Shown here one piece after another: positions 16,406 through 25,260 of a stretch of 64,000 bases of DNA (its first letter is position 1; the number at the start of each line of letters is the position of its first letter). The notes under the pieces were generated by a model, which worked only from the letters and a program-made list of their open reading frames with translations, had not been told where the DNA came from and made no database searches. The DNA is from Minthousia sp045628125 (lineage in GTDB: Bacteria; Bacteroidota; Bacteroidia; Bacteroidales; Bacteroidaceae): NCBI GenBank assembly GCA_045628125.1, contig JAZQPA010000199.1, forward strand, positions 1 to 64,000, written 5' to 3'. The position numbers were made by a program, and so were the translations under genes.

Positions 16406-17740
16406 TTAAACGATTGGAAGCGAATTGCCGTTTATCTTGTGGTAAAGATCCAGTGCGTAAACGTCAGTCATGCCTGAAATGTAATCCAGAACAGCCATAA
16501 CCTTACCATAAAGGGTTGGGGCGTTGATGTTATACTGGCTGCTTACCCTGTTGATGAGCAGTTGGGAATAGGCTTTTTCCGGATGAGTAACGGCCTCAAT
16601 CATCAGTTCAATCAGTGTGCTGATTACCTTGAAACCGGCTAATTCTATGTCAACAACATCTTTTGACCGATAGATATATTTGTACGAAAAAGACTCGCAT
16701 TCCTTATATGCCGCTAATGGACGTGGACTTATGTGGTTAATAAGGCAACCTTGGAATGTTCCATTCATAATTGACTCTTCATTAGCCAGGAAAGCCTGCA
16801 CACATTCACGTACCAGACAGCCAATTACTCCTGAACGTAAATACACTACCTGCTCATTAGCATCTGTGACATAATCAAAGACTTTGCGAATCTCTTTTTG
16901 TCTGGTTTCATCGAAGAATGCCATGAGCAAACGCTTGGTTTCATCGGTACTGATGATCTTAAGTTTGTGAGCATCTTCTATATCCATAACCTCATAGCAG
17001 ATATCGTCCGCAGCTTCTACAAGATAGACCAGGGGATGGCGGGCGTAACGGAGTGGTTCGCCAGGTTTGCTGAGTTGAATCAACTGGAGCTCTTTGGCTA
17101 TTTTCTGATAATCCTCTTTCTCACTCTGGAAAAAACCGAATTTCAATTTTTCACCGGCAGCTGTTGATTCAAACGGGTATTTGACAATGCTGGCCAGGGT
17201 ACTATAGGTCATAACGAATCCACCTGGACGGCGGCCCACAAACTGGTGGGTCAATAGTCGGAACGCATTGGCATTTCCCTCGAAATGGGTGATGTCACAC
17301 CATTCCTCAGGCGACAACAGATCTTTGAGGGTAATTCCACTGCGTTCACTGAAATAGGTTGCTATGGCTTTTTCGCCGGAATGACCGAACGGAGGGTTTC
17401 CCATATCGTGGGCCAGACAAGCTGCAGAAACGATAGCTCCGCACTCACTGACATTGGAATCAATCAATTCTGGGTTCCTACGAATGATGTGCTTGCTGAC
17501 TTCTGAACCCAGTGAACGGCCAACACTGGCAACCTCAATGCTGTGAGTCAGGCGGTTATGCACAAAAATGCGACCCGGTAGGGGGAACACCTGCGTTTTG
17601 TTCTGTAGTCGGCGGAACGGAGATGAAAAGATAAGCCGGTCATAATCTCGCTGAAATTCAGTTCGATCGTCCTTCCGCTGAGTGTGCATGGACTCCTGTC
17701 CAAGACGTTTGTTTGATATGAGATGTTGCCAATCCATCAT
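16406..17740 (-). CDS. dgt: deoxyguanosinetriphosphate triphosphohydrolase (dGTPase)
   Basis: 444 residues from the ATG at 17740. The HD-domain metal ligands are H66 (HNRLTH) and H111-D112 (AHDMGNPPFGH), with H120 in the same segment. The enzyme hydrolyses dGTP (or other dNTPs) to the nucleoside and triphosphate, controlling dNTP pools. A GTG 36 bases upstream was rejected as a start because the -7 element TAATTTTG (17776-17783, minus strand) overlaps it. The ATG at 17737 is an equal alternative. The next plus-strand gene, divergently placed, is dut, so two dNTP-pool genes flank one 150-base control region. The GH3 and GH94 genes follow on the same transcript. Confidence 0.92.
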   Translation of the reverse strand: MMDWQHLISNKRLGQESMHTQRKDDRTEFQRDYDRLIFSSPFRRLQNKTQVFPLPGRIFVHNRLTHSIEVASVGRSLGSEVSKHIIRRNPELIDSNVSECGAIVSAACLAHDMGNPPFGHSGEKAIATYFSERSGITLKDLLSPEEWCDITHFEGNANAFRLLTHQFVGRRPGGFVMTYSTLASIVKYPFESTAAGEKLKFGFFQSEKEDYQKIAKELQLIQLSKPGEPLRYARHPLVYLVEAADDICYEVMDIEDAHKLKIISTDETKRLLMAFFDETRQKEIRKVFDYVTDANEQVVYLRSGVIGCLVRECVQAFLANEESIMNGTFQGCLINHISPRPLAAYKECESFSYKYIYRSKDVVDIELAGFKVISTLIELMIEAVTHPEKAYSQLLINRVSSQYNINAPTLYGKVMAVLDYISGMTDVYALDLYHKINGNSLPIV

Positions 17741-17775
17741 AAGAGTATCACGTGAGTTTTGTCCTTTTGTTCGCA

Positions 17776-17783
17776 CAAAATTA
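17776..17783 (-). promoter_or_regulatory. -7 element of dgt
   Basis: The minus strand reads TAATTTTG (TAnnTTTG), 36 bases before the dgt ATG. It overlaps the upstream GTG of the frame and so decides the start. Confidence 0.55.
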
Positions 17784-17847
17784 GTTTAAATTTCTTATAA
17801 GCGAAGTGTTTTCTACGAAAAAAATGTGTGGTGTGTGACTTTTTCCC

Positions 17848-17855
17848 TAAATTTG
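17848..17855 (+). promoter_or_regulatory. -7 element of the dut operon
   Basis: TAAATTTG matches TAnnTTTG, 35 bases before the dut ATG. It faces away from the dgt promoter 65 bases to the left. Confidence 0.6.
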
Positions 17856-17889
17856 CACCTTATATAGTGCAATTAAGAATATTCTACCT

Positions 17890-18324
17890 ATGAAAGTACA
17901 GATAATAAACAAAAGCCATCATGCGCTGCCTCAATATGCAACATTGCAGTCGGCAGGTATGGATTTGAGAGCTAATCTGGATCAGCCTATCGTTCTGAAG
18001 CCTATGCAGCGATGCTTGGTTCCTACCGGTTTGTTTATGGCTCTGCCTGATGGATACGAGGCTCAGGTACGTCCTCGCAGTGGATTGGCATTGAAAAAAG
18101 GCGTCACAGTTTTGAACACTCCAGGCACCATTGATGCGGATTATCGCGGTGAAATCGGTGTAATTCTAATCAATCTGTCTGATCAGGAGTTTGTCATTGA
18201 GGATGGCGAGCGTATTGCTCAGATGGTTATTGCCCGTTATGAACAGGCAGAATGGAGTGAGGTGGAGGTGTTGAGTGATACTGAACGCGGAGCTGGCGGT
18301 TTTGGCCATTCAGGTGTAAAATGA
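17890..18324 (+). CDS. dut: dUTP diphosphatase
   Basis: 144 residues, the usual size of the homotrimeric dUTPase. Motif 1 (GMDLRA), motif 2 (RPRSGLA), motif 3 (GTIDADYRGEIGVIL), motif 4 (GERIAQMV) and the C-terminal motif 5 (RGAGGFGHSG) are all present. The enzyme converts dUTP to dUMP and pyrophosphate, keeping uracil out of DNA and supplying thymidylate synthesis. The stop overlaps the start of the TPR gene by four bases (ATGA), so translation is probably coupled. Grouping of dut with envelope genes is common in Bacteroidota. Confidence 0.96.
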   Translation: MKVQIINKSHHALPQYATLQSAGMDLRANLDQPIVLKPMQRCLVPTGLFMALPDGYEAQVRPRSGLALKKGVTVLNTPGTIDADYRGEIGVILINLSDQEFVIEDGERIAQMVIARYEQAEWSEVEVLSDTERGAGGFGHSGVK

Positions 18325-20099
18325 TAAGAAATAGCAATCATAGATATCTCATTTGTATCCTTTTGTTGGTTTGCTTGGTCTTTCAAGCATCGGCAGCATC
18401 GGGTAAGAAGAAAAAACGGGCTTTATCCCGTTCCAAGGAGCAGGTTACTTTAGTGACCTTATCCGAGGAGCAGCAGCGCCGTTTTGACTATTTTTACCTC
18501 GAGGCAGTACGTTTGCGCAACTTGGGCAATTATTCGGATGCCTATGAACTGTTTCAGCATGCATTGGAGATTAATCCGAATGCTCCAGAAGCCTTGTTTG
18601 ATTTGGCAACTTATGTGGGCTATCTGGCAAACGATAGTACCGCACAGAGCTATTACGAAAGAGCTGCGGAATTGTCTCCTGATAATCAGTGGTATCAGGA
18701 AGTCCTTGGTAATTATTATCAGACGCATAACCAGTTGGATAAGGCTGTTGGTATCTTAGAAAAGATGTCTGCTGATCAACCGGAGAATCCTGATTTTCTC
18801 TATGGTTTGCTTCAGATGTATACCCGTAAACAAGATTGGGCAAAATGCATAGAAGTCTTGAATAATATCGAGAAACTGGAGGGAAAGAGCGAGAATCTGT
18901 CCATGAACAAATTCCGCATGTATCTTCAGTTGGAGCAGAAGGATAAGGCATTTGCTGAGGTGGAGTCTCTTACACGGGAATATCCGAATGATTTACGGTA
19001 TAAGGTGGTTTTAGGTGATCTGTATCTGGATAATGATGATACGGCAAAGGCTTATGACCTTTATCAACAGGTTCTGGCAGAGGAACCTCAGAATGTGAGT
19101 GCGCAAGTGTCGCTGTCCTCATACTATGAAAAGGCGGGCGATTCTGCCAAAGCGCAGGAGATGATGGAGAAACTGGTTCTTAATCCTGCCAGTGATTCCC
19201 AAACCCGTGTTCAGGTGATGCGGAAAATCATCTATGATTCTGAGGCACAGAAACGTGATAGTACCTATGTCTTGGGCTTATTCGACCAGCTGCTGAGCAC
19301 ACCACAGGAGGATGTGGGAATTGCATTGCTCTGTACCCAGTATAAACTGCAGAAGCAAATGCCTGAGGACGAGATTACCTCTAGTTTGCGTCTGGTAGTG
19401 CAGTTGGATCCCACCAATAATGCAGCTCGTATTCAATTGTTGGATTATGCTTTTCGTCGCAACGATTATGCTGATGCAGCTCAGCTGTGCAAGGAATCCA
19501 TCGAGTATTCGCCTGAGGAGTTGGCCTATTATTATTACATGGGAGCATCGCTGATGCAGTTGGAAAAACGGGAAGAAGCGCTGGAGGCTTTGCTGAAGGG
19601 TGTAGAGCAGATTAATGATAAGAGTGATAAGACATTGGCGTGTTCCATCTATGGCAGTATGGGTGACATCTACCATGAGATGAATGACTCCCAAAAGACT
19701 TACGAGGCCTATGATAAGGCTTTGGGGTATAATCCTGATGACACGATGGTGCTGAACAATTATGCCTATTATCTGTCATTGGAGAAAAAGGATTTGGACA
19801 AAGCCGAGGAAATGAGTTTCCGTACGGTAAAACTCAATCCGAAAAGCTTTAACGAATTGGACACTTATGCCTGGATTCTTTTCATTAAGGGTAAATACAC
19901 CGAGGCGCGTATCTACATCGATGAGTCTTTGAAGAATGGTGGCGATAAAGAAGGCAATATCGTGGAGCATGCTGGTGATATCTACGCTCTGTCTGGCGAT
20001 ATGGAAAAAGCGTTGGACTTTTGGCAAAAGGCGGATGCCCTTGGCACCGAATCCAAGACATTGAAACAGAAAATTAAATTGAAGAAATACATAGAATGA
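18321..20099 (+). CDS. exported tetratricopeptide-repeat protein
   Basis: 592 residues. A signal peptide (to about residue 26, ASA) is followed by a basic KKKKR segment and then a solenoid of tetratricopeptide repeats through most of the chain. Clear A/G-x-x-Y-x-x-A-L/P patterns occur near residues 55-90 (GNYSDAYELFQHALEINP), 90-125, 235-265 and 455-490 (AYDKALGYNPDD). It is periplasmic, probably a scaffold for protein complexes of the envelope. The specific partner is unknown. It is four-base-overlapped with both dut upstream and the DUF4292 gene downstream, so the three are translated as a unit. Confidence 0.85.
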   Translation: MIRNSNHRYLICILLLVCLVFQASAASGKKKKRALSRSKEQVTLVTLSEEQQRRFDYFYLEAVRLRNLGNYSDAYELFQHALEINPNAPEALFDLATYVGYLANDSTAQSYYERAAELSPDNQWYQEVLGNYYQTHNQLDKAVGILEKMSADQPENPDFLYGLLQMYTRKQDWAKCIEVLNNIEKLEGKSENLSMNKFRMYLQLEQKDKAFAEVESLTREYPNDLRYKVVLGDLYLDNDDTAKAYDLYQQVLAEEPQNVSAQVSLSSYYEKAGDSAKAQEMMEKLVLNPASDSQTRVQVMRKIIYDSEAQKRDSTYVLGLFDQLLSTPQEDVGIALLCTQYKLQKQMPEDEITSSLRLVVQLDPTNNAARIQLLDYAFRRNDYADAAQLCKESIEYSPEELAYYYYMGASLMQLEKREEALEALLKGVEQINDKSDKTLACSIYGSMGDIYHEMNDSQKTYEAYDKALGYNPDDTMVLNNYAYYLSLEKKDLDKAEEMSFRTVKLNPKSFNELDTYAWILFIKGKYTEARIYIDESLKNGGDKEGNIVEHAGDIYALSGDMEKALDFWQKADALGTESKTLKQKIKLKKYIE

Positions 20100-20935
20100 T
20101 GAGAAACTTTATTCATACTCTTATCTTGTTTGTGTGTGTACTGGGACTTGCTTCCTGCGGATCCTCCAAGCGTGTCGTAAAAGAGACAAAGGAGGTTGAG
20201 ACGTTTAATAGCGCCCGATTGTTGGAACAGGCCAAGTATAACTTGATTGACCAGGAGTTCATTACAGCCAAGATGAAGTTTAACCTGCGTAGCCAGGGAC
20301 AGAATCTGTCAGTGGGCGGCAGTTTGAAAATGAAGAAGGATGATGTTATCCAGTTGTCTCTGGTGGCATTTGGTTTTGTTGAGGCAGCCAGAATAGAACT
20401 GACCCGCGATGAGGTGCTGGTAGTTGACCGCATCAATCGCCGGTACATCCGTGCTCCTTATGCTCAGTTGTCATTCCTGAAAGATGCAGAATTGGATTTC
20501 TTTAGTTTGCAGTCTTTATTTAGAAACGAGATGTTTGTTCCGGGAAAGCGGTCCATGGTGGGCAACGAGAGTGTGTTTAGCGGTTCACGTTCTTCCGATG
20601 GAAACGCGGTTTTTGCATACCAGAATAATAAATTGAAGTTTCAGTTTCTGGTAACATTAGCTTCTGCTTTAGTCCAGCAGGTGAAGGTTGGAGCTGCAAA
20701 AGGTCGTGATGATACATCTTTCAGCTGGGATTATGATAACTTCCAGAATTTTAATGGCCGGCAGTTCCCTATCCGCCATAAGATTGTTTTGTCGGGTGAA
20801 AAGGGTTTTGAAGCAGATATGACACTCAGTAATTTGGGCAATGATTCAAAATGGGAAACCCGAACCTCGGTGAAGGATTCTTACACCCGTCTGGATGCGG
20901 TAACCATGATTACCCGATTACTTCAAATGAATTGA
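20096..20935 (+). CDS. DUF4292 family lipoprotein
   Basis: 279 residues. A lipoprotein signal ends in GLASC, Cys near residue 21. The mature part (AKMKFNLRSQGQNLSVGGSL and following strands) is a series of alternating beta strands matching DUF4292. By length, lipid anchor and strand pattern it recalls the LolA/LolB-type concave sheet that binds lipoproteins, and a role in outer-membrane lipoprotein handling is an attractive inference, not shown here. The start overlaps the TPR gene stop by four bases, and the EnvC-like gene follows 4 bases after its stop. Neighbours point to envelope assembly. Confidence 0.82.
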   Translation: MMRNFIHTLILFVCVLGLASCGSSKRVVKETKEVETFNSARLLEQAKYNLIDQEFITAKMKFNLRSQGQNLSVGGSLKMKKDDVIQLSLVAFGFVEAARIELTRDEVLVVDRINRRYIRAPYAQLSFLKDAELDFFSLQSLFRNEMFVPGKRSMVGNESVFSGSRSSDGNAVFAYQNNKLKFQFLVTLASALVQQVKVGAAKGRDDTSFSWDYDNFQNFNGRQFPIRHKIVLSGEKGFEADMTLSNLGNDSKWETRTSVKDSYTRLDAVTMITRLLQMN

Positions 20936-20939
20936 TACA

Positions 20940-22328
20940 ATGCTAAGATACCTGTTGACGTTACTTTTGATTGGTTGTGTTGGATTGATGCCTGTTCAGG
21001 CACAGACCAGCAAACGTATCCGTACCTTGCAAGCCCGTCGTACTGAGCTCCAGAAACAGATTACCCAGTCAGAGAAGATCTTGCTGAACATGAAGAAGGA
21101 TGTCAAGAGTCAGTTGAGCGATTTGGCTTTGCTGAACGACAGAGTGGCGCAGCAACAGTTGCTGGTGAAAACCATCGAATCCGATCTGGCAATAATCGAT
21201 AAGGAAATCGAGCATGTGGAGCAATTACTGGATACCTTGGAAGTGGATGTGGTGGACAAAAAGGAAAAATACGAGACAGCCATGAAATATGCATTTCGCA
21301 GAAACCGTGGCGTCCGAGATAAACTGATGTTCATCCTTTCGGCTCAGACAGTGTCACAGATGTACCGTCGTGCCCGTTATGTGAAGGAGTATTCCATCTA
21401 CCTGAGGGCTCAAGCCGAGCAGATTATGTCCCGCCAGCGCCAGATTCAACAGACCCGCTCGGATTTGTTGACTGCAAAGGGTGAGAAATCAGACTTGCTC
21501 CGTCAGAAGGAGAGGGAATGGGCTAGATTGGAATCCAAGCAGGGTGAGCAGAAAAAAGTGGTGACAGACCTCCAGAAAAAACAGAAAACGGTTCAACAGG
21601 AGATTGACAGCAAGAAGAAACAGCGTGAAACCCTGAATGCCCAGATTGATAAGCTTGTGGAGCAGGAGATAGCTGCAGCCAAGAAACGTGAGGAAGAGAA
21701 ACGTAAGCAGGAGCAGGCTCGCCGTGAGGCCGAACGTAAAAAGAAGGCTGCCGAGGAAGCAGCCAAGAAAGCTCAGGCTGCTAATGCAGCGTCTGGAAAT
21801 AAGAATGCGGCTACCGCTTCAAAATCAACAGATAAGAATGTGGCTTCCACAACAAAGACAGCTCCAAAGACTGAAAAGATGGATGTCTATAATGGCGATG
21901 ATTCCGACCGTAAGATGGCCGGCAGTTTCGAACGTAATAAGGGCCTTCTCCCTATGCCTGTTACTGGCGCTTATAGTATTGTAAGCCACTATGGCGCTAA
22001 TAGCGTGACAGGCTTAAAGAATGTAAGCGTTGATAACAAGGGTATAGATATCAAGGTACAGGCTGGTGCCAATGCCCGTGCCATTTTTGACGGAGAGGTT
22101 TCGGCCATCTTCTCATATGGAGGTGTACGTGGTGTGCTATTGCGTCATGGCAATTATATTTCAGTCTATGTGAATCTGTCTTCTGTCAGTGTGTCTCAGG
22201 GACAGAAGGTAAAGGCCCGTGATTCATTGGGTAAAGTGGCAAATAGTGGCGAGGATGGTTATGTTTTACATTTCCAGTTGCGTAAGGAGACTACCAAATT
22301 GAACCCCGAAAGCTGGCTGAAAAGATAA
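20940..22328 (+). CDS. EnvC-like murein hydrolase activator, M23/LytM domain
   Basis: 462 residues. A signal peptide (to about residue 21, VQA) precedes two long coiled-coil stretches (about 25-115 and 160-280) rich in K, E, Q and R, an A/K/N/T-rich linker (to about 320), and a LytM domain (about 335-460). The metal-binding residues of active M23 endopeptidases are mostly lost: the HxxxD histidine is replaced (N-K-G-I-D), the HLS histidine is N (YVNLSS), and the HxH motif reads V-L-H. This is the state of EnvC and NlpD, which activate amidases at the division site instead of cutting peptidoglycan. It ends the dut-TPR-DUF4292-EnvC block. Confidence 0.88.
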   Translation: MLRYLLTLLLIGCVGLMPVQAQTSKRIRTLQARRTELQKQITQSEKILLNMKKDVKSQLSDLALLNDRVAQQQLLVKTIESDLAIIDKEIEHVEQLLDTLEVDVVDKKEKYETAMKYAFRRNRGVRDKLMFILSAQTVSQMYRRARYVKEYSIYLRAQAEQIMSRQRQIQQTRSDLLTAKGEKSDLLRQKEREWARLESKQGEQKKVVTDLQKKQKTVQQEIDSKKKQRETLNAQIDKLVEQEIAAAKKREEEKRKQEQARREAERKKKAAEEAAKKAQAANAASGNKNAATASKSTDKNVASTTKTAPKTEKMDVYNGDDSDRKMAGSFERNKGLLPMPVTGAYSIVSHYGANSVTGLKNVSVDNKGIDIKVQAGANARAIFDGEVSAIFSYGGVRGVLLRHGNYISVYVNLSSVSVSQGQKVKARDSLGKVANSGEDGYVLHFQLRKETTKLNPESWLKR

Positions 22329-22337
22329 GAATGAATT

Positions 22338-23399
22338 ATGAATATAAGTTCAAACACAGCTCAGGCAGTTGAACTGCTGAAAAAAATGATCAGCATCCCT
22401 TCTCAGAGTAGGAATGAGGAAAGGGTAGCCGATATGCTGTTTAAACATATGCAGTTGTTGGGCTTGGAACCTAACCGGTTGGGTAACAATGTGTATTGTA
22501 TTGCTCCAGGATACGATGCCAATCGCCCTACGTTGCTGTTGGATGCACATATTGATACGGTAAAGCCAGTAAGTGCCTGGATACGTGACCCTTTTACTCC
22601 TGTCGAGGAAGATGGCAAACTTTATGGTTTGGGGAGTAATGACGATGGTGCCAGTGTCGTGTCTTTGTTGGAAGTGTTTTGTATGCTTCGTTCTACTAAC
22701 CAGTCTTACAACTTGATTTATTCAGCATCGTCCGAGGAGGAGGTGTCTGGAAAGACTGGATTTGAGATGCTGCTGGGTGTGTTACCTCCTATTTCTGTGG
22801 CCTTGGTGGGCGAACCTACGGAAATGCAGCCAGCTATAGCCGAGAAAGGCTTGATGGTTCTGGATGTTACGGCTTATGGCAAGTCGGGTCATGCTGCCCG
22901 CAATGAGGGCGACAATGCTCTTTATAAAGTGTTGGACGACATCAGGTGGTTCCGGGATTACAGTTTTCCGGAGGTTTCACCGATGCTAGGTCCTGTCAAG
23001 ATGAGTGTGACCGTCATTCAAGCAGGCACGCAACATAATGTGGTTCCGGACAAGTGCACCTTTGTGGTGGATATCCGAAGCAATGAACTGTATTCAAACC
23101 AACAGCTCTTTGAAATTATCAGTGCCAATACGTCATGCGAGGTAAAGGCACGTTCATTCAGACTGAATTCATCGAGAATTGATATTGATCATCCATTGGT
23201 TCAGCGTGCCCTGTCATTGGGCCGTGAGGCATTTGGATCACCAACTCTTTCCAATCAGGCACTCATGCCATTCCCGTCATTGAAGATGGGGCCCGGACAT
23301 TCTGCCCGTTCACATACGGCAAATGAGTTTATCTTAATCAGCGAGATTGAGGAGGCCATTGATCTTTACATGAAACTGTTGGATGGACTTAAACTTTGA
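22338..23399 (+). CDS. M20 family metallohydrolase, probable N-acyl-citrulline/ornithine deacylase
   Basis: 353 residues, cytosolic. Zinc ligands of the M20 fold are present: H71 and D73 (DAHIDTV), the bridging Asp at 102-103 (GSNDDGA), the catalytic/binding Glu pair at 133-135 (SSEEEVSG), E159 (GEPTE) and the C-terminal His in GPGHSARSHTA. Bacteroidota make arginine through N-succinylated (or acetylated) citrulline, and a short M20 enzyme of this type removes the acyl group; that substrate is inferred from family and taxon. DapE or a dipeptidase is an alternative. It starts 9 bases after the EnvC-like gene, and the acyl-CoA synthetase gene follows after 24 bases. Confidence 0.8.
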   Translation: MNISSNTAQAVELLKKMISIPSQSRNEERVADMLFKHMQLLGLEPNRLGNNVYCIAPGYDANRPTLLLDAHIDTVKPVSAWIRDPFTPVEEDGKLYGLGSNDDGASVVSLLEVFCMLRSTNQSYNLIYSASSEEEVSGKTGFEMLLGVLPPISVALVGEPTEMQPAIAEKGLMVLDVTAYGKSGHAARNEGDNALYKVLDDIRWFRDYSFPEVSPMLGPVKMSVTVIQAGTQHNVVPDKCTFVVDIRSNELYSNQQLFEIISANTSCEVKARSFRLNSSRIDIDHPLVQRALSLGREAFGSPTLSNQALMPFPSLKMGPGHSARSHTANEFILISEIEEAIDLYMKLLDGLKL

Positions 23400-23423
23400 A
23401 GTTAACTATAAAAATATAGCTTT

Positions 23424-25235
23424 ATGGAGCATGAGATTTTTCATTTAGGAGAATTGGTGCAGGTGAAAGCCAAGAAATTTGGAGATAAATCTGTACTTCG
23501 TCATCGTGACAACGAGAGTGGTCAGTGGCTTCCTATCTCTTGGAATCAGGTAGCAAAGCATGTCGAGCAGACCGCTTGCGCCTTGTTGGCTAATAATGTG
23601 GGCGTTCAGGAAAAGATGGGTGTGTTCACTCAGAATATGCCGCAGGGTCTATATACTGATTTCGCTGCTTTTGGTATTCGTGCCATTACCGTACCTTTGT
23701 ATGCTACCAGTTCAGAGGCTCAGGTGCAGTATATAGTAGATGATGCCCAGATCCGCCTCATGTTCGTGGGCGAACAGCAACAGTACGATGTGGCCTTTCG
23801 TGTTATGTCGCTTTGTCACAGTTTGGAGAAGATTATCATTTTCGACGATAAAGTTAAGAAAAATCCACAGGACATTACATCTGTCTATTTCTCTGATTTT
23901 ATTAAAGATTCTGTAACTGATGATCGAAAGCAGCTGATTGCAGAATTCCGCAAGCAACTGACATTTGATGATATTGCGAACATATTGTATACTTCGGGTA
24001 CAACTGGCGAGCCAAAAGGTGTGATGCTTCATCACTCCAACTATCACTCTCAGTGGAAACGTCACATGGCCGTTCTTCCTCAGTTGCATTATCCAAATCA
24101 GGTTTCTATGAACTTCCTGCCTTTGACCCATGTCTTTGAACGTGCCTGGACTTTCCTGTGTCTGGAGTCGGGTGTTGAGGTGTGTATCAATACCGATCCT
24201 AAGGTGATTACCCGTTCTTTGCTCGAGGTTCGTCCAACAATGATGTGTTCTGTCCCTCGTTTCTGGGAGAAGGTTTACGATGGCGTTCAAGCTAAAATAG
24301 CAGCCATGAGTCCGTTTATGCAGAAAATGGTAAACGATGCTTTAGCTGCGGGTCGCGAGTATAATCTGGAGTACAACATGAAGCAGAAAAGCGCTCCATT
24401 AGGCCTGTCTTTGAAATATAAATTGTACCAGAAAACAATTTTCCAGGTGCTGAAGAAGGCTGTGGGTATTGAGAATGGTGTTCTGTTCCCAACAGCCGGC
24501 GCGGCAGTGCCCGAGGCGGTTGAGATTTTTGCGCATTCTTGCGGCATTCCTATGGTAGTGGGTTACGGCCTGACAGAATCAACTGCTACAGTTTCTTGTG
24601 ATCAAGGTAAAGTCAGCATCGGCTCTATCGGTCGTCCGCTGCCGGATATTGAGGTTAAGATTGGCGAGAACGATGAGATCATGGTTAAGGCTTCCAGTAT
24701 CACTTTGGGTTATTATAAGAAAGAGTCAGCTACTGCTGATGCCTTTGATGCTGAGGGATTTTTCCATACCGGTGATGCCGGATATATTAAGAATGGTGAG
24801 CTGTATATTACTGATAGAATCAAGGATTTGTACAAGACATCCAACGGTAAATATATCGCTCCTCAGGCTTTGGAAGGCAAACTTTGTGTAGATAAGTACA
24901 TTGATCAGATTGCCATCATTGCCGATAAGCGTAAGTTTGTTTCAGCGCTGATCATTCCTAATTACGATGAGCTGAAGAAGTATGCTGATGACAATAAGAT
25001 TGCTTATTCTGGCATTCAGGACCTGATTACCAATCAGGAGATTCATGAGATGGTGCAGGCTCGTATTGATACTCTGCAACAAAGTTTGGCAAGCTATGAG
25101 AAGGTTAAACGATTTACTATGTTACCTGTTCCATTCTCTATGGAACGAGGTGAACTGACCAATACTCTGAAGATTAAGCGCCCTGTGCTTTTGGTCAATT
25201 ATGCTGATGAAATCGCAAAGATGTACGAAGAATAA
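23424..25235 (+). CDS. long-chain fatty acid--CoA ligase (AMP-forming)
   Basis: 603 residues, no signal peptide. The AMP-binding core YTSGTTGEPKGV is at about 189-200; GYGLTEST and the TGDAG / DRIKDLYKTSNGK segments of the C-terminal hinge are all present. It activates fatty acids to acyl-CoA through an acyl-adenylate, probably at the inner face of the membrane, for reuse of exogenous or turnover fatty acids in lipid synthesis. Length is typical of the Bacteroidota FadD-like class. A spacing of 25 bases to prfB suggests that the two may share a transcript. Confidence 0.92.
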   Translation: MEHEIFHLGELVQVKAKKFGDKSVLRHRDNESGQWLPISWNQVAKHVEQTACALLANNVGVQEKMGVFTQNMPQGLYTDFAAFGIRAITVPLYATSSEAQVQYIVDDAQIRLMFVGEQQQYDVAFRVMSLCHSLEKIIIFDDKVKKNPQDITSVYFSDFIKDSVTDDRKQLIAEFRKQLTFDDIANILYTSGTTGEPKGVMLHHSNYHSQWKRHMAVLPQLHYPNQVSMNFLPLTHVFERAWTFLCLESGVEVCINTDPKVITRSLLEVRPTMMCSVPRFWEKVYDGVQAKIAAMSPFMQKMVNDALAAGREYNLEYNMKQKSAPLGLSLKYKLYQKTIFQVLKKAVGIENGVLFPTAGAAVPEAVEIFAHSCGIPMVVGYGLTESTATVSCDQGKVSIGSIGRPLPDIEVKIGENDEIMVKASSITLGYYKKESATADAFDAEGFFHTGDAGYIKNGELYITDRIKDLYKTSNGKYIAPQALEGKLCVDKYIDQIAIIADKRKFVSALIIPNYDELKKYADDNKIAYSGIQDLITNQEIHEMVQARIDTLQQSLASYEKVKRFTMLPVPFSMERGELTNTLKIKRPVLLVNYADEIAKMYEE

Positions 25236-25260
25236 GAATAAACAGATAGAAAGATAATAC

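Noticed and set aside
17741..17776. Longer dGTPase start at a GTG codon
   Set aside because: The -7 element TAATTTTG overlaps this codon, so the transcript should begin after it.
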